NCBI RefSeq assembly: GCF_014200675.1
Contig: NZ_JACHCI010000025.1
Location: 18,864 to 82,863, forward strand
Length of the DNA: 64,000 nucleotides
Direction: 5' to 3'
Source of the DNA: Janthinobacterium saanense
GTDB lineage: Bacteria > Pseudomonadota > Gammaproteobacteria > Burkholderiales > Burkholderiaceae_D
A model generated the notes under the pieces. It made no database searches. It was not told where the DNA came from and was given only the letters and a program-made list of their open reading frames with translations. The translations under genes were made by a program, and so were the position numbers. Shown here in pieces: positions 16,101-23,126 of this stretch (positions are counted from its first letter, which is position 1; every line of letters starts with the position of its first letter).

Positions 16101-16190
16101 TTAGCCGCGCACTTCAATGCGAACCACCGGGATGACTTCGCCGTGGGCGATGAGGACTGCTTCAAGTGCTGCGAGTTCTGCTGGGGACAT
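16101..16190 (-). CDS. Micro-protein, first gene of the PL operon
   Basis: The 29-residue frame (MSPAELAALEAVLIAHGEV, IPVVRIEVRG) has GGAGA 5 nt before its ATG and lies 28 nt downstream of the inferred PL start point. Good ribosome site and position support a real leader gene. It could also serve mainly to load ribosomes. Confidence 0.55.
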   Translation of the reverse strand: MSPAELAALEAVLIAHGEVIPVVRIEVRG

Positions 16191-16224
16191 GGTTTTCTCC
16201 GGTGGTTGCTGTTCGATGGAATGA

Positions 16225-16264
16225 ATAATAGCAAAGCTATTTTTATTATGCAATAGCGATGCTA
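16225..16264 (-). promoter_or_regulatory. PL-like promoter with two operators
   Basis: On the minus strand TTGCAT (16253-16248) and TATTAT (16230-16225) are 17 bp apart. Dyads TAGCAAAGCTA (16229-16239) and TAGCGATGCTA (16254-16264) are 25 bp apart; the first overlaps the -10 and the second abuts the -35. The same dyad occurs three times between the repressor and cro, so one regulator probably controls both promoters. Confidence 0.75.
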
Positions 16265-16638
16265 GTAAAATCTGTTAAAATTCATCCGTCGCCAAAATTT
16301 CAGGCGGCCGCAGCACTCGTCGGGAATCGCCGGCAGGGGTGTTGGGATAGGCGTACTGTGAGGATGGTCTGAGAGACGCACGAGGGTGACGAAGTTAGCG
16401 CCCTAGACCGAAGAGGCTGACGAGTCATAAAGACGTCGTACTGGTCTATATGTAAAGGCTCAGCTAAGGATGGCTGAGTCTTTCCCGCCACCTGGTAGGA
16501 CTTTGAAGCGACCGGCTTTTGACCTTAGAAGGCAAGATCAAAAGCGAACTTCAAGAGCAAGATAAGGGACTTTTTGAGTACCCATAGAGGGGAAATAAAA
16601 GTAGAAAATAATTCGAGCCCGCTTGGGCGAGGAAAAAT
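16265..16638 (+). ncRNA. Non-coding hairpin-rich interval beside PL
   Basis: No gene is seen in this 374-bp stretch. It contains AAAGGCTCAGC/GCTGAGTCTTT (16454-16483), a stem that could terminate on either strand, and CTTTTGACCTT/AAGATCAAAAG (16516-16544) nested in a longer imperfect palindrome. The upstream part is purine-rich and may fold too. A small RNA is possible; no family is recognised. Confidence 0.3.
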
Positions 16639-16827
16639 ATGAGTGCGCCGCCGAAATATATGATTCAGCTTACAAAGCGAAGCTCTGGTAGATATCAACT
16701 GAAAGTTGTCGGGCAGGGGGGTGTTATTAAGGGAGATATTAAGGCGCTGCAAGAATTGACGCAGGCCATTAGCTTGCTCCTCGCAACTGCAAAGAAGGCT
16801 GAAAATACGTCGCCAGAAGTCGATTAA
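16639..16827 (+). CDS. Small phage protein near PL
   Basis: The 62-residue protein (MSAPPKYMIQLTKRSSGRYQ, then GDIKALQELTQAISLLLATAKK) has GAGGAAAAAT before its ATG, a good ribosome site. Two strands followed by a helix are predicted by eye. It is one of the few plus-strand genes between PL and the repressor and may be a lysogeny-expressed regulator. Unrecognised. Confidence 0.55.
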   Translation: MSAPPKYMIQLTKRSSGRYQLKVVGQGGVIKGDIKALQELTQAISLLLATAKKAENTSPEVD

Positions 16828-17224
16828 GAAATGGGACGGCCTGCGCCACCCCACACTCTTAGGAAGAAAGCCAACTGAAAATCTGATGCAAAATTGCTGC
16901 AACAGCCCATAGGTTGACTTCCACCTTTATTGCTTTACATGTCAGCTTAAACATGGCGTGAGCCTCATTTATGCCGGCAGGCCTGCCAACAGGTTAGGGT
17001 CGGCATTTATATCGCGCCTTGCCAGGCGCTAGCCGGTGTAGCTGCAGCTACGATGGCGCGCTACAACGTAGGCACCGCCTCCATTGCAGTTCGGCATTGC
17101 CGATCTCGCCGCTCAGTGCCATATCCATGTCCTCCGAGCTGCTACGTCAACACCTTAAGCGGATTGATGGTCCGCAGTCCGGGAATCACCCCAGATTCTT
17201 TTTTCACCCACCGCGGCGGGCTTG
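16828..17224. other. Non-coding interval with palindromes
   Basis: I see no supported gene. There is a perfect 14-bp palindrome GTAGCTGCAGCTAC (17038-17051) set inside CGCGCC...GGCGCG arms, and ATGCCG/CGGCAT arms around 16970-17006. The composition changes from the AT-rich flank to mixed. This may be a regulatory or remnant region. Confidence 0.35.
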
Positions 17225-17566
17225 TTATTTTTTCAATCTCCCTAGAAGTCGCTTTTCAGCCTCCTCTTTTGTTATAACGCTATTATCTCGCGGGTCTTGA
17301 TATCCTATTAAATGCCAGGATTTGTAAGGCGGTGGGTTGCCGACTTTTCCGCCTGCAAGCAGCGTGACGCGCACATGCTCCTTTTTGTACTCAAGCATCT
17401 TGGTTACAAGTGGAGGTCGCGGCTTTTCATACTCGCTTGATCTTACTGAGTCTGGTTTGCCGTATTTAGCTATCACCTCGTCTGGTTGGAGGATAGGCAA
17501 GCCATCCGCAGCAAGTGCGGGAATCGTAAGACTGAGCGCTAGGAGCAAGCCAAAAATCTTGGTCAT
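17225..17566 (-). CDS. Exported small protein, probable moron
   Basis: The protein starts MTKIFGLLLALSLTIPALAADG (ATG 17566), a clear signal peptide with cleavage after ALA. The mature part of about 92 residues contains DEVIAKYGKPDSVRSSEYEKPRPPLVTKMLEYKKEHVRV, similar in layout to periplasmic proteins of the SmpA/BamE-like kind; that likeness is weak. It is leftward, between PL and the repressor, so it can be expressed in the lysogen. A longer in-frame start at 17611 is possible. Confidence 0.65.
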   Translation of the reverse strand: MTKIFGLLLALSLTIPALAADGLPILQPDEVIAKYGKPDSVRSSEYEKPRPPLVTKMLEYKKEHVRVTLLAGGKVGNPPPYKSWHLIGYQDPRDNSVITKEEAEKRLLGRLKK

Positions 17567-17663
17567 CGTTATTGATGTTGCGGCATAGGAGCGTGCCGTT
17601 GCGCGCATCAATTATATGCAAATTTACAACATGAAATCTATTCAATAATTGCAAATCCGAATT

Positions 17664-17687
17664 AAAAAGCCCGCGTGGGGCGGGCTT
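17664..17687 (-). terminator. Terminator of the exported-protein gene
   Basis: On the minus strand AAGCCCGC and GCGGGCTT pair and are followed by a T-run. It lies just downstream of the gene ending at 17726, isolating it from the next leftward gene. Confidence 0.75.
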
Positions 17688-17725
17688 CAATTTTTGCTTG
17701 CAGTTGAGGCTCCGCCTTGGAGCGA

Positions 17726-18598
17726 TTATTGCAAGAGCTCTTTTGAGAAAACCTTGCCAGTTACGGAGCTATACAGCCAAACCTGCGACAGTTTCATCAC
17801 AAGGGAGTCACCATTCCAAAGCAATTCTATCGGGTTATCCATTGTCGGCTTTATCATGTTGCCGTATCTGGAAAGAAATGGGGACTCTAGCTTCGCGATG
17901 TAGAGAATGCGAATTGCGCCCTTGTTTAGTCTTGCATCATCGGGTGAAATCTTAAACGAGAAATCTGAAGGGATGCCAGTCGAGGGGCCCTGGGACTTAA
18001 TATTCGCAAATGTAATTCCGCAAGCATCATAAACGGAGCTTGTTATTTCAACTTTCTTTCCATACCCATTTTCCCCGATGTACTTCTGCGTGCTTGATAG
18101 GCTGCTATTGATCAAGGCCGAGGAAAAGAAGCCCTCTCCAATCATGGTTGTTCTGCTGCCGTGAGACAACATGCGTACCGTCATTGTTTCAGTATCCGCA
18201 TTGTAGTTAGGCATAAGCAAGGGCTTATCTGGCGACATGGCTATTATGCTTGAGCCATTTAAGTTGCCATAGATGGGCTCAGATTTGACGTGCTCGACAC
18301 GCTCAGCGTAAGCCTTTGTGGATTCAAATTCATCTTTTTTTAATTTGAATGCCTTAAGCCTGTCTGAGATCGCAATGCAACTATGTCCACGAAAGTCAAT
18401 GGGGAGGGTTTCGGCGTTCGCATCAAATGGGTCTTGGGAGAATGCCGCTAAATCACTCACCTTTTTCTGTGAAGATTTCGAATCCGCTCCCTGTTTTGGT
18501 TGTGTTGATTTTTTTGTTCCCTTGTTCGATGCATCTTGGGCCCATGAGGATCCGTGCAGCCCGCAAGCGAGCAGCAAGAGCGGTAGTATTTTTTTCAT
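17726..18598 (-). CDS. Exported protein of unknown function, probable moron
   Basis: The 290-residue protein has the signal peptide MKKILPLLLLACGLHGSSWA, a Lys/Ser/Gln-rich linker (about residues 25-50), then a globular domain with a Cys pair (HSCIAISDRL; DACGITFANI) that may form a disulfide. The lower GC content and AT-rich flanks differ from the phage core. It has its own terminator. A monocistronic leftward gene in the immunity region is typical for lysogenic conversion. No family recognised. Confidence 0.7.
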   Translation of the reverse strand: MKKILPLLLLACGLHGSSWAQDASNKGTKKSTQPKQGADSKSSQKKVSDLAAFSQDPFDANAETLPIDFRGHSCIAISDRLKAFKLKKDEFESTKAYAERVEHVKSEPIYGNLNGSSIIAMSPDKPLLMPNYNADTETMTVRMLSHGSRTTMIGEGFFSSALINSSLSSTQKYIGENGYGKKVEITSSVYDACGITFANIKSQGPSTGIPSDFSFKISPDDARLNKGAIRILYIAKLESPFLSRYGNMIKPTMDNPIELLWNGDSLVMKLSQVWLYSSVTGKVFSKELLQ

Positions 18599-18766
18599 TC
18601 TCGTCCCAGTTTAGTTGGCGCAGACCGTTGCGCCGCAGCATTATATAGAATGCTAATTCTATGAAAAGTAGCAAATTATTGCATCAAATATGTTGCTTGC
18701 TGCACAAGTGACGGGCTGATCCATTGCGGATTTGATGAAAAACAACAAAAATATTCTATCCAACAA

Positions 18767-19660
18767 TCACGCAACTCGTGACTTTATGTGTTGAGCAAAT
18801 AACGATGCTACCTCGCCCAAATTATCGAGATTTTTTGCGAGCAAATGGAAATCCAGGCGCGCCCACTTGTCGGCAAGCGGAATCATTTTCACCGGATATG
18901 TGCGTGCTGCCTGCCTCGCAATTGATTCGACGGTCACGCCAATTCCAAGCCTGGACCGTGCGATAATTTCAGCCTGGGCCGCCAGAGTGTCAACGGTGAC
19001 GCGTGAGCGAACCAGGAGGCTTTCGGGGGCGTGATCCGCGATGTATTTAGTAAGGCGCAGATCGTGGTGAGTCGAAACAAAATCATAGGGCAGGGCGTCG
19101 GCCAATGCTATTGCGCCAGGTCGACGCGCAAGCTCATGGCCATCCGGCACAATTAAGCAAATCCGCTCCAGGCGGTAGGGAATCGAGCGCAGGCCGTGCC
19201 CAGCTGGCGGGTGCGGAAACAGCGCCAAATCGGCCTCTCCCGATGCTACCAGGGCGGCGACCGCATCGAAATCCCCGCTGACTACTGCCACGTCAATTGC
19301 GGGATGCGCCTCCAGGAACTCCCCAAGCACCGCTGGCAATTCGCCTATTAAAACCGTGTCCGAGCATGCAAGTCTAAGCGTCTGTCGGCCGTGGCGCTGC
19401 CGCCCCTGCAACAGCTCATTCATCCTGCGCAGCTCGTCAGCGATGAGGGTGGCGGACGCGGCCACGATCTTGCCGGCCGGCGTAAGTTCGAATCGGCGAC
19501 CACTTCGAATAACCAGGGATTCCCCGACAATTTCCTCAATTCTATTCAGTCGATTCGTTGCTGATGGGGCTGCCATGCCCGCGCGTCGTCCTGCCGCAAC
19601 CAGGCTCGTTTCCATCCCAATATGTCGCATCAGTTCGAGGTCGCGGAGTGTCAGCATCAT
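18767..19660 (-). CDS. LysR-type transcriptional regulator
   Basis: The 297-residue protein has an N-terminal winged HTH (LRDLELMRHIGMETSLVAAG, then SATNRLNRIEEIVGESLVIR and RRFELTPAGK) and a C-terminal periplasmic-binding-like effector domain (LRLACSDTVLIGELPAVLGEFLEAHP, ADLALFPHP, ICLIVPDGHELAR). Length is standard for the family. LysR regulators are unusual in prophages. No cognate metabolic gene is beside it, so it may act on chromosomal targets. It is leftward, in the lysogeny-expressed region. Confidence 0.9.
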   Translation of the reverse strand: MMLTLRDLELMRHIGMETSLVAAGRRAGMAAPSATNRLNRIEEIVGESLVIRSGRRFELTPAGKIVAASATLIADELRRMNELLQGRQRHGRQTLRLACSDTVLIGELPAVLGEFLEAHPAIDVAVVSGDFDAVAALVASGEADLALFPHPPAGHGLRSIPYRLERICLIVPDGHELARRPGAIALADALPYDFVSTHHDLRLTKYIADHAPESLLVRSRVTVDTLAAQAEIIARSRLGIGVTVESIARQAARTYPVKMIPLADKWARLDFHLLAKNLDNLGEVASLFAQHIKSRVA

Positions 19661-19921
19661 GAATCCTATTTGCGCAGGATTCTAACCAACCGTCACGGAA
19701 TTGAAATGGATAGACGGTAATTGTGACGCCCAATTAACGTTCTCGATAATTCAAGTTATCTATTTCGGCAATTTCGAAAAATTGGAAACTCGGGTACGCT
19801 ATTTGTTGCTCGGCGGATAAGTGTGCGTTATTTGCAAATCCGCGCCCGATTAATTTGAGAGTTTGTGCGGCCGTCCTGTTTTCATGCGCGACCGGCCCGC
19901 ACGCCCAGGAGGCGTTCTAGG

Positions 19922-20080
19922 ATGGAAAACATAGAGAGGGTCATCGCGGCCTACAAGGCAATGGATCAGCGTAGGCGCGAGGCCAACTTGCGAATGATGG
20001 AAATTGACGCGAAACGCCACCCTGACCGGGCGCGACTTTTAAGACTGGTTGTCAACGATCGAAATGCCCCGAAGCGCTGA
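19922..20080 (+). CDS. Small helical protein convergent to the repressor
   Basis: The 52-residue protein (MENIERVIAAYKAMDQRRRE, then NLRMMEIDAKRHPDRARLL) has AGGAGG about 10 nt before its ATG. It is charged and helical. Its last 42 bp overlap the 3' end of the repressor gene on the other strand. It could be expressed divergently from the LysR gene. Function unknown. Confidence 0.55.
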   Translation: MENIERVIAAYKAMDQRRREANLRMMEIDAKRHPDRARLLRLVVNDRNAPKR

Positions 20081-20563
20081 ACGCGGCTCACCTTCGGCCA
20101 CCGTCATGATCCTCTCGCGGCCAGCATCGTCAGTGGTGCGGTACAGATCAAGGAGGCGCGCCTCATCATCGCGAATCCATTGCGTGTGAGCGGTCGGGGG
20201 CGACAAAGGGCCGGGCTCTGGCTTGGAGTAGTCAGCGACAACTTGCGAGCCAATTGAGCCAACGGCCTCAAAGGCTTCGGCTGGCTGACCCGTGTGTGAG
20301 GCAGCAGCTGCAATTTCTTTTGCAATCGTTGGGCTGATCAACTCAACGTTCACATTCAAGCCCCGCGCAAAGGCGGTGGCTGCCTTGATGTTCAGCGGGC
20401 GATGGCCAGCAACGTACTGCCACACCATCCCTTGAGAGCCAATAGCATATAAATCACCAAAATCCGCCTGGGAAATTTTCGGTTGACGCGCGTCAAACAG
20501 CGCCTTAAGGCGCTGCGCATCTGCTGCTTGCCAGTCTTCCAGTGCTTTCGGTTCTTTTTTCAT
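20039..20563 (-). CDS. CI-like repressor without protease domain
   Basis: The 174-residue protein has an N-terminal XRE-type HTH (QADFGDLYAIGSQGMVWQYVAG, then RPLNIKAATAFARGLNVNVE). The C-terminal part (DDEARLLDLYRTTDDAGRERIM) resembles the tail of other phage repressors, but there is no Ser/Lys S24 autoprotease. RecA-stimulated cleavage is therefore not expected. The gene faces cro across three operators. There is no ribosome site before the ATG, and the inferred transcript starts at or next to it. Confidence 0.85.
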   Translation of the reverse strand: MKKEPKALEDWQAADAQRLKALFDARQPKISQADFGDLYAIGSQGMVWQYVAGHRPLNIKAATAFARGLNVNVELISPTIAKEIAAAASHTGQPAEAFEAVGSIGSQVVADYSKPEPGPLSPPTAHTQWIRDDEARLLDLYRTTDDAGRERIMTVAEGEPRSALRGISIVDNQS

Positions 20564-20569
20564 GAGCGA

Positions 20570-20637
20570 AGTATAGCTATGCTATTTAAAGCCGCAACGA
20601 GCTTTGCTATTGACTTACGTACTAGCAATGCTATTAT
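20570..20637. promoter_or_regulatory. Divergent switch: PRM, PR and three operators
   Basis: Dyads are TAGCTATGCTA (20574-20584), GAGCTTTGCTA (20599-20609) and TAGCAATGCTA (20623-20633), spaced 25 and 24 bp. PR: TTGACT 20610-20615, TATTAT 20632-20637 (16-bp spacer). PRM on the minus strand: TTGCGG 20597-20592, TATACT 20575-20570 (16-bp spacer). Each outer dyad overlaps one -10 box. Predicted start points fall on the start codons of cro and the repressor. Confidence 0.78.
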
Positions 20638-20643
20638 TGCGCC

Positions 20644-20967
20644 ATGGACCTTAAAAATTACCTCATTGCTACGGGCGTGAAGAAGGCGGACTTTGCCCGT
20701 GCGATCAATATCTCTGCCGCTTTACTCCATCAATGGATTGAGCAAATCCGCCCGGTAGCGATTCGGCACTGTCCTGCTATCGAAAAGCAGACCGGCGGCC
20801 AAGTTGCTCGCAAAGATTTGCGCCCGGATGACTGGCACAAGATCTGGCCCGAACTGGCGGAGGGCGATCCTGGCCACGCCGGCCGCCAACCCCCATCCCC
20901 AACCAACATCCTCGACACCATCCCGCTGCACTCCGTTGTTGGCATCGATCCGCGAGGTTCGTCATGA
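20644..20967 (+). CDS. YdaS/Cro-like regulator
   Basis: The 107-residue protein has a Cro/YdaS-type HTH (LKNYLIATGVKKADFARAIN, ISAALLHQWIEQIRPVAIRHCPAIEKQTGG) and the family tail RKDLRPDDWHKIWPEL. It is the first gene of the rightward early operon and by position the Cro counterpart. It has no ribosome site; the PR start point is predicted at its ATG, so a leaderless message is likely. The last 40 residues are Pro-rich and probably disordered. Confidence 0.85.
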   Translation: MDLKNYLIATGVKKADFARAINISAALLHQWIEQIRPVAIRHCPAIEKQTGGQVARKDLRPDDWHKIWPELAEGDPGHAGRQPPSPTNILDTIPLHSVVGIDPRGSS

Positions 20968-21224
20968 GCAAGTTCGAACTCATGCAACTTGCCAGTCATG
21001 TATTGATCGTGATCGGCAGCTTTATCTTGTACCGGACAGGAATCCACATGACGCGGGTATGGAGCGAAATGAGGGCTGAGCTTTCAGTACTCCGGGGCTT
21101 TATGAAAAACCAAATCTCAACGGGGGAAGTGGAAACGCGTGATGGTGCTACGTCGATCGGCCCTGGCAAGGATTCTAGCCAGCCTCCGTCTAGCGAGAAT
21201 TGCGCCTTGCCCCCTGGCTCATAG
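20964..21224 (+). CDS. Small membrane protein after cro
   Basis: The 86-residue protein starts in an ATGA overlap with cro. A hydrophobic helix (LASHVLIVIGSFILYRTGIH, about residues 9-28) is followed by a short amphipathic helix and a Ser/Pro-rich tail. From 20996 on it overlaps an open minus-strand gene; both frames look plausible, and at least the first 60 residues here appear genuine. Confidence 0.5.
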   Translation: MSKFELMQLASHVLIVIGSFILYRTGIHMTRVWSEMRAELSVLRGFMKNQISTGEVETRDGATSIGPGKDSSQPPSSENCALPPGS

Positions 21225-21460
21225 ATGGACTTGAATTTAGCGATCTCGGCTTTGCGGGCTGAAATTCCAATGAATTGCACAGGCAGCTCCGCCGGATGAA
21301 TTTTTAGTCGAACTAGCAGTTCGTCATTCCGTGTCCTGCTAATACTTCCATCTAGATAAGCTGCACTCAAGGCTCGCTGGGTCTTGTACTGCAAAAACAC
21401 CAATAGCCCTGTGGCAGCAGTCGAGATTGCAGTAAGAGCTTCAAAAACATTGAAGGCCAA
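20996..21460 (-). CDS. Putative membrane-anchored protein, TTG start
   Basis: The 154-residue frame begins at TTG 21460 with AAGGA 7 nt upstream. It has an N-terminal membrane helix (ALTAISTAATGLLVFLQY) and then a soluble beta-rich domain (VRLKIHPAELPVQFIGISARKAEIAKF). This single-anchor build resembles the other leftward accessory proteins of this phage. About 230 bp overlap the plus-strand membrane-protein gene, which lowers certainty. Possibly a lysogeny-expressed exclusion protein; inference only. Confidence 0.5.
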   Translation of the reverse strand: MAFNVFEALTAISTAATGLLVFLQYKTQRALSAAYLDGSISRTRNDELLVRLKIHPAELPVQFIGISARKAEIAKFKSIYEPGGKAQFSLDGGWLESLPGPIDVAPSRVSTSPVEIWFFIKPRSTESSALISLHTRVMWIPVRYKIKLPITINT

Positions 21461-21578
21461 AGCGATTCCTTAGTTGTTTATATGAAATATCTAATTTACC
21501 ACACCTAAATGGACAAGCATTGAGCACTACCAGCAACACAAACACAAACCCTGCAACACCGACCACCAGGAGATAACC

Positions 21579-21866
21579 ATGAAACACAAGCAAAAACGTA
21601 CCGCACTCGTCAAAAGCTACATCACGGACAGCAACAAGGACGCCTTGCAAGAGGCCTGCGCCGCCCAGGGCAAGACCGTCAGTGACGTGCTCAACGAATG
21701 CACCATCGTAATCATCCGCAACCACCTGGATGCCAAACCGAAGCGCAATGATAGCCCGCCGTTTTCGAGCGGAGCTAGGCCCAAATCAGGAAACAGTAAG
21801 ACCCAGTTTCCGGCATCGCGCCCAAGTTTCGGCCTGGTACCGCGCATCACTCGCCTGCGGGTTTAA
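21579..21866 (+). CDS. Ribbon-helix-helix-like protein
   Basis: The 95-residue protein has AGGAG 8 nt before its ATG. Residues about 8-45 (RTALVKSYITDSNKDALQEA, CAAQGKTVSDVLNE) have the strand-helix-helix pattern of Arc/MetJ-type DNA-binding proteins. The C-terminal half is Pro/Ser/Lys-rich and probably disordered. It is likely an early operon regulator; its target is unknown. Confidence 0.65.
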   Translation: MKHKQKRTALVKSYITDSNKDALQEACAAQGKTVSDVLNECTIVIIRNHLDAKPKRNDSPPFSSGARPKSGNSKTQFPASRPSFGLVPRITRLRV

Positions 21867-21883
21867 CGGCATGGAGGCAGCTA

Positions 21884-22099
21884 TTGAATAAACAAACCGA
21901 GGCAACAGCCGAGGAAAGGGAACTCATCTTCCAGCGCTCCCTGAGCTACCGGCAGGCGGAAAAAGACCTGCAGGGAGCCAGGGACGGGGAGGGTGAGGAA
22001 GCGGCGAAAGCCGCGCATAAGGCGGCACGGAACAAGTGGCGCGATGCCACTGACCAGGTGGCGCGGAAATATGAGGTGCCACGGCGCGAGCCGCCATAA
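21884..22099 (+). CDS. Small charged phage protein, TTG start
   Basis: The 71-residue protein starts at TTG 21884 with GGAGG 9 nt upstream; an ATG upstream leads only to a 6-codon frame. It is highly charged and helical (QRSLSYRQAEKDLQGARDGE, AAHKAARNKWRDATDQ). Function unknown. Confidence 0.6.
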   Translation: MNKQTEATAEERELIFQRSLSYRQAEKDLQGARDGEGEEAAKAAHKAARNKWRDATDQVARKYEVPRREPP

Positions 22100-22175
22100 C
22101 GAACCCGCACCCAACAGCTACAGCATCACATGGCCGGAAACGGCCACTTTATCCACCATCAATTAGGACTATGAC

Positions 22176-22442
22176 ATGACACAAGCAAATGCAACAACGA
22201 CTTCCACCTCGCTGAACAATGCCCAGGGCAACAACGACCTGCTCGATACGCTGGTGCTCCAGCACAGCCTCAAGAACGACGCCGCCCTGGCCCGCGCGCT
22301 GGAAGTGGCGCCGCCAGTGATTTCCAAGATTCGCCACGGCCGCCTGCCCATCGGTGCCTCGCTGTTGATCCGCATGCACGAAGTGTTCGACGTGTCGATC
22401 CGCGAGCTCAAGCGTGTTGCTCGTGCTGAGGTGGCGGCTTGA
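22176..22442 (+). CDS. HTH regulator, CII-like position
   Basis: The 88-residue protein has an HTH (NDLLDTLVLQHSLKNDAALA, RALEVAPPVISKIRHGRLPIGAS) and the conserved-looking ending LIRMHEVFDVSIRELKR. It belongs to a family frequent downstream of cro in betaproteobacterial phages. Position suggests a CII-type activator or an early regulator, which I cannot prove. The next gene starts within its stop codon (TTGA). Confidence 0.75.
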   Translation: MTQANATTTSTSLNNAQGNNDLLDTLVLQHSLKNDAALARALEVAPPVISKIRHGRLPIGASLLIRMHEVFDVSIRELKRVARAEVAA

Positions 22443-22609
22443 CCGGGGCGACACATTCCGAAGAAGGCAGCGCGCCGGCGCAGGACGGGCAGGGCGCCTC
22501 GGCCCAGCACGACGACCAGGCCGAGCGCATGCAGCAGATCGATTTCGGCCACGTCCGTGCGCGAAAGCACTACGAAGCAATGCTCAAAGAGCTGCTGGCC
22601 GGGCAATAA
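22439..22609 (+). CDS. Small phage protein, TTG start
   Basis: The 56-residue frame begins at TTG 22439 overlapping the previous stop. The first half is Gly/Gln/Ser-rich and acidic; the second half is a basic helix (QIDFGHVRARKHYEAMLKEL). An ATG at codon 31 could be the real start. A hairpin follows the stop directly. Confidence 0.5.
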   Translation: MTGATHSEEGSAPAQDGQGASAQHDDQAERMQQIDFGHVRARKHYEAMLKELLAGQ

Positions 22610-22612
22610 AAA

Positions 22613-22634
22613 AAGCCCGCTGGCAGGCGGGCTT
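22613..22634 (+). terminator. Hairpin after the HTH block
   Basis: AAGCCCGC pairs with GCGGGCTT around a 6-nt loop, followed by the interrupted T-run CCTT. It resembles the left-arm terminator sequence. A partial terminator like lambda tR1 is plausible. Confidence 0.5.
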
Positions 22635-22665
22635 CCTTGAAACGCTATAAATCCCGAAAGAATTT

Positions 22666-22767
22666 ATGAGCCAATTGTACACCACCAATGCTGCTACTAA
22701 CACTCAGGCCGCGCCTGAGCAGCATCAAATGCACGCGCATGGCGAATTTGCGTGGGGTCAGCCATGA
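22666..22767 (+). CDS. Micro-protein, 33 residues
   Basis: The frame MSQLYTTNAATNTQAAPEQH continues to FAWGQP and ends in an ATGA overlap with the next gene. It has a weak GAAAG ribosome site. It is Gln/His/Asn-rich, with no fold visible. Coupling supports it. Confidence 0.45.
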   Translation: MSQLYTTNAATNTQAAPEQHQMHAHGEFAWGQP

Positions 22768-23126
22768 CGACCACTATCCGCAATCACATCAACAGCGACT
22801 ACCTCAAAAGCGAACACGCGGCCGACCTTGTATCCACGGTCAAGCGCTTTGGCGCCGCAACCATCGTTGATCTCTCTATAGACCTGGGCATGCACCGCGA
22901 ATCCGTCCGCAAGCGCCTGACCGCCCTGGTCGACGCTGGCAAACTGGTCATGATCGAGGCTGCCTCTAAGCATTCCGGCGCGCTGTACGGCATGCCGGAC
23001 CTGGACGAGCAGGCCGAATTCGACCTGTACCGGACCCGCACCAACAATTGGCCACGCGGCCAACACGGCCGTGATTGGCTGGTTGAGGCGATGTTTGGTG
23101 CGCCGGCGGCGGAGGTGCGCCCATGA
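22764..23126 (+). CDS. Winged-helix DNA-binding protein
   Basis: The 120-residue protein has a winged HTH (LVSTVKRFGAATIVDLSIDL, GMHRESVRKRLTALVDAGKLV). The C-terminus (EFDLYRTRTNNWPRGQHGRDW) looks like an extension. It begins in an ATGA overlap and ends in one with the duplicated gene. It is a likely early-operon transcription or replication accessory protein. Confidence 0.7.
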   Translation: MTTTIRNHINSDYLKSEHAADLVSTVKRFGAATIVDLSIDLGMHRESVRKRLTALVDAGKLVMIEAASKHSGALYGMPDLDEQAEFDLYRTRTNNWPRGQHGRDWLVEAMFGAPAAEVRP

